Below are positions 58,249 through 64,000 of a stretch of 64,000 nt of DNA, in pieces. Under the pieces are notes generated by a model that was not told where the DNA came from, searched no databases, and worked only from the letters and a program-made list of their open reading frames with translations. The DNA lies in NCBI RefSeq assembly GCF_003425985.1, contig NZ_CP022985.1, positions 4,448,001 through 4,512,000 on the forward strand, in the 5' to 3' direction. The stretch is from Mariniflexile sp. TRM1-10 (GTDB lineage: Bacteria; Bacteroidota; Bacteroidia; Flavobacteriales; Flavobacteriaceae). Position numbers and translations under genes: made by a program. How positions within the stretch are numbered: position 1 is the stretch's first letter; every line of letters begins with the position of its first letter.

Positions 58249-58830
58249 CTAAACAATTAAAACGGTTAAACTCATGGCTCCGTGAGCACCTACAACCAAG
58301 CACTGCTCGATATCGGCTGTTTTAGATGGTCCTGAAATGAATACGCCAAAAGTTCTGTCTCGTTTAGAAATGACTTCGTAAACATGGTGCATATGCAAAT
58401 AAATATCATTTTTTGATACTACCAAAATTAAATCGTTAGTAATAAATGGTAATGCACGAATGGTGAAATCATTTTCAGAAATCCAAACCGCACCATTTTC
58501 GGCAACTGCCAATTCGCCTTTTATAATGGCCAAATCAATAGCTTCCAGCGTATGGGGGTCTGTATCTTTAGAAATTGAAACAGTTCCTAATTTAGATTCT
58601 TTTACACAAGATACGATTTTTGAAGCATTCGGATATAGCTTTTTAATTTCGGCATCAATTTGTTCAATAGATTCCAATTGAATAGCTTGACCACCAACAA
58701 ACTTCAAATTGTCTATAAAAGTGTCCAATAATTCAACATCATCTTCAAAAATACCTAAATCAATTTCCGGCAAAGGCAACAATTCAGGTTTGTTTTTTTT
58801 AACAGCATTTAAAATGGATTCTCTACTCAT
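58249..58830 (-). CDS. lutC: Lactate utilization protein LutC (LUD domain)
   Basis: 193 residues from the ATG at 58830 (MSRESILNAVKKNKP), which overlaps the lutB stop codon by 8 bp; a longer in-frame start inside lutB is unlikely. A LUD domain fills the protein: VSCVKESKLGTVSI, EAIDLAIIKGELAVAENGAV, and the C-terminal GPSKTADIEQCLVVGAHGA. With LutA and LutB it forms the iron-sulfur L-lactate oxidation complex. Confidence 0.9.
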   Translation of the reverse strand: MSRESILNAVKKNKPELLPLPEIDLGIFEDDVELLDTFIDNLKFVGGQAIQLESIEQIDAEIKKLYPNASKIVSCVKESKLGTVSISKDTDPHTLEAIDLAIIKGELAVAENGAVWISENDFTIRALPFITNDLILVVSKNDIYLHMHHVYEVISKRDRTFGVFISGPSKTADIEQCLVVGAHGAMSLTVLIV

Positions 58831-60190
58831 TTTTCTTTCTTTTTTTATACCATTCATCAAAATTCCCATTTTTAACTTCTGGCAAATCCCTAGCTTTTCC
58901 CCAAGCATTTAATTTGGAATACACTAAAAATCGAGGTGCATGTTTTAACATAAACCGCGCTGATTTTCCAGCGAAACCATACATTCCTGAGTTTGCTAAA
59001 ACACGTCCAGCTACTTTTAAAATAGTTTTTTTAACAACTGGCTGTGGCACCTCTTTAACAATGACCTGACGCCATTTATATAACTGTTCGTGAATATTGA
59101 TTTTTACTGGACATACATCGCTACACGAACCACAAAGTGTCGATGCAAAAGGCAAAGAACTGTGTTTTTTTAAATCGATTCCCGGTGATAGAATGGAACC
59201 TATGGGGCCAGGAATGGTTGCTTTATAGCTGTGTCCGCCACTACGTCTATAAATAGGACACGTATTCATACAAGCACCACAACGGATGCAATGCAGGGAG
59301 GCTCTAAAATCTTCACGGCTTAATTGCTCGGTTCTGCCATTGTCTACAATAACAATATGCATTTCCTTACCTGGTTCGGGCTTATTAAAATGCGACGAAT
59401 AGGTTGTTATAGGTTGCCCAGTGGCACTTCTCGCCAATAACCGCAAAAATACACCTAAATGTTTTTCCTGAGGAATGAGTTTTTCCATCCCCATACAAGC
59501 AATGTGCACTTTGGCTAGATGTACACCCATATCGGCATTTCCTTCGTTGGTACAAACCACAAAACCACCGGTGTCGGCTATTGCAAAATTAACGCCCGTA
59601 ATAGCAGCATCTGCTTTTAGGAATTTATCACGTAAATGCTTTCTAGCTTCTGCCGTTAAATATTGTGGATCGCCATTACAAGGTTTGGTTCCTAAATGTT
59701 CTTGAAATAAGACATCGACCTCTTCCTTCTTTTTATGAATGGCAGGCAATACTATATGGCTCGGGGGTTCTTGGGCTAGTTGTACAATACGTTCTCCTAA
59801 ATCGGTATCAATGACTTCAATAGCATTGGCTTCTAAATAAGGATTCAAATGGCACTCTTCAGTAAGCATCGATTTGCTTTTAACCACTTTCTTTACATCG
59901 TGCTTAGCTAAAATACTGTGGACAATTTTGTTATGTTCTTCGGCATTGGCTGCCCAATGTACCGTTACACCATTTTTTTTGGCATTTTCTTCAAATTGAA
60001 CAAGGTAAGTATCTAAATCGGAAAGTACATTTGCCTTAATGGCCGATGCTAAATTTCTAAGTTCTTCCCATCCTTTTACATTATGGGCAGATTTATCCCT
60101 TTTTTGCCTTACAAACCATAAAGCTTTGTCATGCCAATCTACTTTTGCTTCGTCTTTATTAAATAATGCTGCTTCGTCTGCGTGTGCCAT
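58823..60190 (-). CDS. lutB: Iron-sulfur lactate oxidation protein LutB
   Basis: 455 residues. An N-terminal LUD domain (NAEEHNKIVHSILAKH, then KSKSMLTEECHLN, then FAIADTGGFVVCTNEGNAD) is followed by a ferredoxin-type region with two 4Fe-4S Cys clusters: CIRCGACMNTCP near residue 303 and CGSCSDVCP near 355. This is the LutB architecture. It starts 2 bp after the lutA stop codon and overlaps lutC by 8 bp, so the three are coupled. In this setting it likely oxidises lactate derived from the sugar aldolase pathway. Confidence 0.94.
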   Translation of the reverse strand: MAHADEAALFNKDEAKVDWHDKALWFVRQKRDKSAHNVKGWEELRNLASAIKANVLSDLDTYLVQFEENAKKNGVTVHWAANAEEHNKIVHSILAKHDVKKVVKSKSMLTEECHLNPYLEANAIEVIDTDLGERIVQLAQEPPSHIVLPAIHKKKEEVDVLFQEHLGTKPCNGDPQYLTAEARKHLRDKFLKADAAITGVNFAIADTGGFVVCTNEGNADMGVHLAKVHIACMGMEKLIPQEKHLGVFLRLLARSATGQPITTYSSHFNKPEPGKEMHIVIVDNGRTEQLSREDFRASLHCIRCGACMNTCPIYRRSGGHSYKATIPGPIGSILSPGIDLKKHSSLPFASTLCGSCSDVCPVKINIHEQLYKWRQVIVKEVPQPVVKKTILKVAGRVLANSGMYGFAGKSARFMLKHAPRFLVYSKLNAWGKARDLPEVKNGNFDEWYKKRKKNE

Positions 60191-60192
60191 AA

Positions 60193-60930
60193 TTACATAC
60201 TGCTATTTAAAATTTCTGCGATATGCATCACTTTTAAAGGCTGCTTGTTTCTATTTATTAGCCCTTCTAAATGCATTAAACACGAGTGGTCTGCTCCTGT
60301 TATCACTTCTACATCACTGTCTAAATGGTCTTGTATTCTATCTTTACCCATTTTTACTGAAATGGCTTCTTCAAATACCGAAAAAGTGCCTCCAAAACCA
60401 CAACACTCATCGACCCTATTCAACGTTTTTAGTTCTAAGCCTTTTACCTCTTTTAACAGACTTTCTTCAGTTGAATAATGCACATCCATACGCTCGGAAC
60501 AAGACCCTAAGCGCAAACCACGAAGTCCGTGGCAACTTTTATGGATACCTACTTTATATGGAAAGGACGCTCCTAAATCTGTTTTACCCAATACTTCATA
60601 GATAAACTGACACAGCTCGTAGGTGTTTTTTCTAACGCGTTTCACATCATTGGTTTGTTCCAAAATATCGAAATGTTTTTTAACGTGGTAAACACAACTG
60701 CCAGAAGGCCCAACGATATAATCGAATTCCTTAAAATTCTCTACAAATAACTGGCAAATTCCTTTTGAATCATCTTCGTATCCAGAATTACCGAGTGGTT
60801 GTCCGCAACAGGTTTGCCCCATAGGGTAAACAACTTCAACGCCTAATTTCTCTAAAAGCTCTAAAGTTGCTATGCCTACTTGTGGATATAATTGATTGAT
60901 GTAACATGGTATAAATAAACCGACCTTCAT
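60193..60930 (-). CDS. lutA: (Fe-S)-binding lactate oxidation protein LutA
   Basis: 245 residues with two CCG-type cysteine motifs, QTCCGQPLGNSG near residue 41 and DECCGFGGTFSVFE near 176, plus the SGSCVYHVKKH segment typical of LutA/GlpC-like proteins. It starts after the uxuA stop codon with a 12-bp gap. With LutB and LutC it forms the quinone-linked L-lactate oxidising system known from Bacillus. Confidence 0.93.
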   Translation of the reverse strand: MKVGLFIPCYINQLYPQVGIATLELLEKLGVEVVYPMGQTCCGQPLGNSGYEDDSKGICQLFVENFKEFDYIVGPSGSCVYHVKKHFDILEQTNDVKRVRKNTYELCQFIYEVLGKTDLGASFPYKVGIHKSCHGLRGLRLGSCSERMDVHYSTEESLLKEVKGLELKTLNRVDECCGFGGTFSVFEEAISVKMGKDRIQDHLDSDVEVITGADHSCLMHLEGLINRNKQPLKVMHIAEILNSSM

Positions 60931-60942
60931 TTTTTGCTTTTA

Positions 60943-62100
60943 TTAACTTCTTGAAATACCGAGTGCCAAACCTCGTAGTTCTGCTAAACCTCTTAAACGA
61001 CCAATAGCCGTATAACCGGCATAGGCTCTATTATCTTCTAAATCTTGTAACATTTGATGCCCGTGGTCTGGACGCATAGGCAATTGAATATCCCGTTTTT
61101 TCTCTACTTCCAATACAGCTTTTACCACTTCGTACATATCTGAAGAGCCTTCTAAATGATTGTCTTCATAAAAACTACCATCGGCCTCTCTCTTTACATT
61201 TCTTAAATGAAGAAAATGAATTCGGTCTGCAAATTTTCGAATCATTTTAGGTAAATCGTTATCTGGATTGGCACCTAACGAACCTGTGCAAAATGTGATA
61301 CCATTTGAAGGACTATCAATAAAACCAATTAAATCTTCCAAATCTTTTTCAGATTTAATAATTCGAGGCAATCCCATAATATCCATCGGTGGATCGTCTG
61401 GATGAATAGCCATCACAATCCCATGTTCTTCACAAACCGGAATGACTTGATTTAAGAAGAATGATAAATTGGCTTTTAAATCGGCATGCGATAAGTTATC
61501 ATATTGTGCGATCATGTCTTTAAAAACAGGAATGGTTAAGTCGTCAACCGTTCCCGGAAGCCCTTTTAAAACATTATCTTCTAAAGCTTGCTTTTCTTCT
61601 GAAGTCATTTTAGAGAAACGCACTTTTGCTTGTTCTAGGATTTCTGGAGTGTATGCGGCTTCAACGCCTTCACGTTCCATGATGAATTTTTCAAAAACCG
61701 CCATATCCACTTTATCAAAACGCAATGCGGTGCTGCCATCTGATAATTTCCAAAATAGTTCGGTACGTGTCCAGTCTAAAACGGGCATAAAATTGTAACA
61801 CACATTTTTAATGCCACAAGCCGCTACATTTCGTAAACTTTGCTTATAGTTTTCGATACGTTGTAAATAGTCGCCTTTTCGTAGTTTGATGCTTTCGTGA
61901 ATGGGAATACTTTCTATAAAAGACCATTCCAAATCATGGGCTTCTATGGCATTTTTAACTTTTAAAATCTCATCAACTTCCCAAACGTCTCCATTGGGAA
62001 TATGATGCAATGCTGTTACTACACCTGTTGCACCTGCTTGTTTTATGTATGATAATTTCACGGAGTCATTGACTCCAAACCATCTAAATGTTTCTTGCAT
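60943..62100 (-). CDS. uxuA: Mannonate dehydratase UxuA
   Basis: 385 residues, close in length to the family. Typical marks: TFRWFGVNDSVKLSYIKQAGA at the start, IKNVCYNFMPVLDWTRTEL near residue 98, and AIHPDDPPMDIMGLPRI near 235 with metal-binding His/Asp. It dehydrates D-mannonate to 2-keto-3-deoxy-gluconate (KDG). It starts 18 bp after the preceding SDR stops, so the mannonate oxidoreductase and dehydratase steps are adjacent in the operon. Its presence means that glucuronate also enters by the fructuronate/mannonate route. Confidence 0.95.
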   Translation of the reverse strand: MQETFRWFGVNDSVKLSYIKQAGATGVVTALHHIPNGDVWEVDEILKVKNAIEAHDLEWSFIESIPIHESIKLRKGDYLQRIENYKQSLRNVAACGIKNVCYNFMPVLDWTRTELFWKLSDGSTALRFDKVDMAVFEKFIMEREGVEAAYTPEILEQAKVRFSKMTSEEKQALEDNVLKGLPGTVDDLTIPVFKDMIAQYDNLSHADLKANLSFFLNQVIPVCEEHGIVMAIHPDDPPMDIMGLPRIIKSEKDLEDLIGFIDSPSNGITFCTGSLGANPDNDLPKMIRKFADRIHFLHLRNVKREADGSFYEDNHLEGSSDMYEVVKAVLEVEKKRDIQLPMRPDHGHQMLQDLEDNRAYAGYTAIGRLRGLAELRGLALGISRS

Positions 62101-62118
62101 TTTTACCTAAATATATAA

Positions 62119-62931
62119 TTAAACACCACTAAAAGCACTAAAACCACCATCTACAGGAATGGTAATACCTGTAACAAATTTTGAAGCATCTGAGCATAAA
62201 TAATGTAATGCTCCATTTAATTCATCGGCATCACCAAAACGTTTCATGGGCGTATTGTTAATAATGGTGCTACCTCTTTGCGTTAAGCTACCATCTTCAT
62301 TTAGCAACAAAGCTCTGTTTTGGTTTCCAATAAAGAATCCTGGAGCAATGGCATTTACGCGTAACCCATCGCCATATTTCAATGCCAGTTCTACCGCTAA
62401 CCATTTGGTGTAATTATCAATCGCTGCTTTAGATGCTGAATAGCCCGCTACTCTAGTGATGGCCCTTTCTGAAGCCATTGAAGATATATTAATGATAACA
62501 CCTTGTTTGTTTTTTACCATCTCTTTACCAAAAATGGTGGATGGTATGATACTACCAAATAAATTTAAATCGACTACTTTTCTGAAGTCGTCCATGTTGA
62601 TGTCAAAAAAGGATTGTGTTGGTCCTACAGTTGCTCCAGGCATATTGCCTCCTGCTGCATTAATAAGCACATCTATTTTACCATACTTCGCTATAATAGC
62701 ATCAGCTACTTCTTGAAGGCTTTTTTCATCAACCACGTTACAAACAAAACCGTCAACTTTATTGTTAATCGATTGCATTCTTTTTACTGTATTATCCACA
62801 GTATCTTGTTTGTAATGTAATATAATAACGGTCGCACCATTTTCCAAAAGATACTCAGCCATACTTCCTCCAAGTACGCCTCCACCGCCTGTTACTAAGA
62901 CAATTTTGCCCTCTAAATTAAATAGATTCAT
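62119..62931 (-). CDS. SDR-type D-mannonate oxidoreductase (fructuronate reductase)
   Basis: 270 residues of classical SDR: GGGGVLGG nucleotide loop near residue 17, NAAGGNMPGATVGP, ISSMAS with Ser, YSASKAAIDNYTKW with Tyr/Lys near 165, and the C-terminal GGFSAFSGV. The position directly before uxuA and the resemblance to the Bacillus SDR-type mannonate oxidoreductase support NAD(P)H reduction of fructuronate to mannonate. It is the first gene of the six-gene operon, whose promoter carries the 17-bp operator described at 62990. Confidence 0.87.
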   Translation of the reverse strand: MNLFNLEGKIVLVTGGGGVLGGSMAEYLLENGATVIILHYKQDTVDNTVKRMQSINNKVDGFVCNVVDEKSLQEVADAIIAKYGKIDVLINAAGGNMPGATVGPTQSFFDINMDDFRKVVDLNLFGSIIPSTIFGKEMVKNKQGVIINISSMASERAITRVAGYSASKAAIDNYTKWLAVELALKYGDGLRVNAIAPGFFIGNQNRALLLNEDGSLTQRGSTIINNTPMKRFGDADELNGALHYLCSDASKFVTGITIPVDGGFSAFSGV

Positions 62932-62962
62932 ATTAATTCAATGTTTTTATTTCTTCAAATCA

Positions 62963-62970
62963 CAAATTTA
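62963..62970 (-). promoter_or_regulatory. -7 box of the uxu-lut-kdu operon
   Basis: On the minus strand this reads TAAATTTG, a match to the Bacteroidota TAnnTTTG box, 32 bp before the start codon at 62931. No TTTG -33 box is seen; the 17-bp operator lies where it would be. Confidence 0.6.
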
Positions 62971-62989
62971 AACATCTCATCCACATATA

Positions 62990-63006
62990 CTGTCCTGTAC
63001 TGTACT
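62990..63006 (-). promoter_or_regulatory. 17-bp operator, left copy
   Basis: On the minus strand: AGTACAGTACAGGACAG. It lies 19 bp upstream of the -7 box of the uxu-lut-kdu operon. The mirror copy at 63171-63187 differs at one base. The ACAGTACAG core suggests a GntR-like or similar dimeric regulator; the regulator gene itself is not identified. Confidence 0.75.
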
Positions 63007-63170
63007 TTATTTTAATTTCAAATGAAAACTCCATGGCTTTTTATAAGTTGAAATATTTATAAATGTCTAATATACAATTACTAAAACAACCTATTCCATA
63101 ACCTTTTAGTTAAAAAAAACATAGACCTATAATGCATTTTTTATAAATTCATCAATTTTTGGTAAATTAC

Positions 63171-63187
63171 AGTACAGTACAGGATAG
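63171..63187 (+). promoter_or_regulatory. 17-bp operator, right copy
   Basis: On the plus strand: AGTACAGTACAGGATAG, 16 of 17 identical to the left copy and facing the opposite way. It ends exactly 19 bp before the candidate -7 box TATTTTTG at 63207, the same spacing as on the left. The copies are 164 bp apart in the 62932-63237 divergent gap. Confidence 0.75.
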
Positions 63188-63206
63188 AAACATTATTGGC
63201 TTAGTT

Positions 63207-63214
63207 TATTTTTG
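63207..63214 (+). promoter_or_regulatory. -7 box of the aldolase/dehydrogenase gene
   Basis: TATTTTTG, a TAnnTTTG match, about 24 bp before the start codon at 63238. As on the other side, the operator occupies the place of a -33 box. Confidence 0.6.
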
Positions 63215-63237
63215 CTCAGTAAATTTTAACAATGCTC

Positions 63238-64000
63238 ATGAATATAACAACAAAAAAATTCAAATACGTAGATTACCTTTGGGATGATAAGAAAGCAGCC
63301 GCTTTAAATGACGATCAAGTTGCTTTATTTTTATACCGATCCAATATATTAGGTGCCGATTTGAGAATCACCAATTACGGCGGTGGAAATACTAGCTGTA
63401 AAACCATAGAAAAAGATCCGTTAACAAATGAAAAAGTTGAGGTTATGTGGGTTAAAGGTTCTGGGGGCGATATCGGAACATTAACGCGTTCAGGAATTGC
63501 TGGTTTATACACCGGAAGATTACGTGATTTGAAAAATGTTTATGGTGGTTTAAGTGACGAAGACCGCATGGTTGGTCTTTTTAATCACTGTATTTATGAT
63601 TTAGATAGTAAAGCACCATCTATTGATACGCCGCTTCACGGATTATTACCATTTGCACATATAGATCACTTACATCCAGATGCTTTAATAGCAGTTGCTG
63701 CTGCTAAAGACAGTGAAAAAGTGACTAAGGAAATTTGGGGAGATACTATGGGATGGGTGCCTTGGCAACGTCCTGGTTTCGATCTAGGCCTACAATTAGA
63801 AAAATGCTTAAACGATAATCCTGGCATTAGGGGAATCGTTCTTGGTAGCCACGGGTTATTCACTTGGGGTGATACATCTTACGAATGCTATATAAATAGT
63901 TTGGAAGTTATAGAAATGGCTTCTGAATATATCGAAAAGAAAATAAAAGAAAAAGGATCCGTTTTTGGCGGCCAAAAAGTATCAAGCTTACCTAAACAAG
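63238..64000 (+). CDS. Bifunctional aldolase/short-chain dehydrogenase, 5' part (RhaD/RhaE-type)
   Basis: The visible ~254 residues are the class II aldolase domain: NYGGGNTSCKTIE near residue 43, WVKGSGGDIGTLTRSG, the zinc-binding HIDHLHPDALIAVAAAKDS near residue 140, and GIVLGSHGLFTWGD. The rest, with the expected C-terminal SDR domain of a ~700-residue enzyme, lies beyond the right edge. Such fusions cleave a 6-deoxy-ketose 1-phosphate (rhamnulose or fuculose type) to DHAP and lactaldehyde and oxidise the latter to lactate, which would feed LutABC across the shared promoter. Start 63238 gives an 18-20 base leader; an ATG two codons earlier (63232) is also in frame. Confidence 0.88.
   Translation, partial: MNITTKKFKYVDYLWDDKKAAALNDDQVALFLYRSNILGADLRITNYGGGNTSCKTIEKDPLTNEKVEVMWVKGSGGDIGTLTRSGIAGLYTGRLRDLKNVYGGLSDEDRMVGLFNHCIYDLDSKAPSIDTPLHGLLPFAHIDHLHPDALIAVAAAKDSEKVTKEIWGDTMGWVPWQRPGFDLGLQLEKCLNDNPGIRGIVLGSHGLFTWGDTSYECYINSLEVIEMASEYIEKKIKEKGSVFGGQKVSSLPKQ

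Noticed and set aside
58831..58908. Longer lutC start at 58908
   Set aside because: It would lie 78 bp inside lutB; the ATG at 58830 gives a normal LUD-protein start and an 8-bp overlap.
60039..60605. 188-codon plus-strand open frame opposite lutB and lutA
   Set aside because: Antisense to two conserved Fe-S protein genes; low-complexity Leu/Ser composition.

Overview
The window is chromosomal DNA from a member of the Bacteroidota, most likely a Flavobacteriaceae. The evidence is AT-rich DNA, a SusC/SusD pair, a hybrid two-component regulator, C-terminal type IX secretion (T9SS) sorting domains, GH43/GH97/GH88-type enzymes, and TAnnTTTG-type -7 boxes. Almost everything between about 1.7 kb and 63 kb belongs to one large carbohydrate-utilisation region, and most of it is read on the minus strand.

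Layout. 1-1.6 kb: a complete IS3-family insertion sequence with a 3-bp target duplication. 1.7-14.3 kb: a GH29 fucosidase, a small STAS-like gene caught between two ~200-bp direct repeats, and two very large secreted lyase-like proteins that share an N-terminal Alginate_lyase-type domain but carry different binding modules (AbfB plus ricin in one; LamG, discoidin and two CBM3-like modules in the other). 14.5-20.9 kb: a SusC-SusD-TIG lipoprotein operon with its own terminator. 20.9-22.4 kb: 1.5 kb without a confident gene, largely made of inverted repeats. 22.4-46.4 kb: GH97, a sugar permease with GH88, a GH28/DUF4861/GH43 operon, two further GH43s, a GH2, a heparinase II/III-like lyase and the hybrid two-component regulator. 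46.8-56.7 kb: an SDR dehydrogenase, three secreted repeat or binding proteins, a PAS/LuxR-type regulator, an SGNH hydrolase and a PL1 pectate-lyase-like protein. 57.3-62.9 kb: a six-gene minus-strand operon (SDR mannonate oxidoreductase, uxuA, lutA, lutB, lutC, kduI). 63.2 kb to the end: the start of a divergent bifunctional aldolase/dehydrogenase gene.

How the genes fit together (inference). Secreted lyases and hydrolases would cut a uronic-acid-containing plant or algal wall polysaccharide. SusC/D would import oligomers. GH88, GH43, GH2, GH29, GH97 and GH28 would strip the side groups. The unsaturated uronate enters through KduI and an SDR, and glucuronate-derived mannonate through the SDR and UxuA. 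The aldolase would release lactaldehyde or lactate from a 6-deoxyhexose such as rhamnose or fucose, and LutABC would oxidise the lactate. I saw no sulfatase, which argues against ulvan, fucoidan or carrageenan as the target. The exact substrate cannot be fixed from sequence alone.

The most unusual non-coding signals are two. First, a near-identical 17-bp operator sits in mirror image at the same distance from the -7 boxes of the two divergent catabolic units near 63 kb. Second, a family of intergenic inverted repeats with arms of about 14-20 bp recurs at many gene boundaries; its arms differ from copy to copy but stay complementary within each copy.
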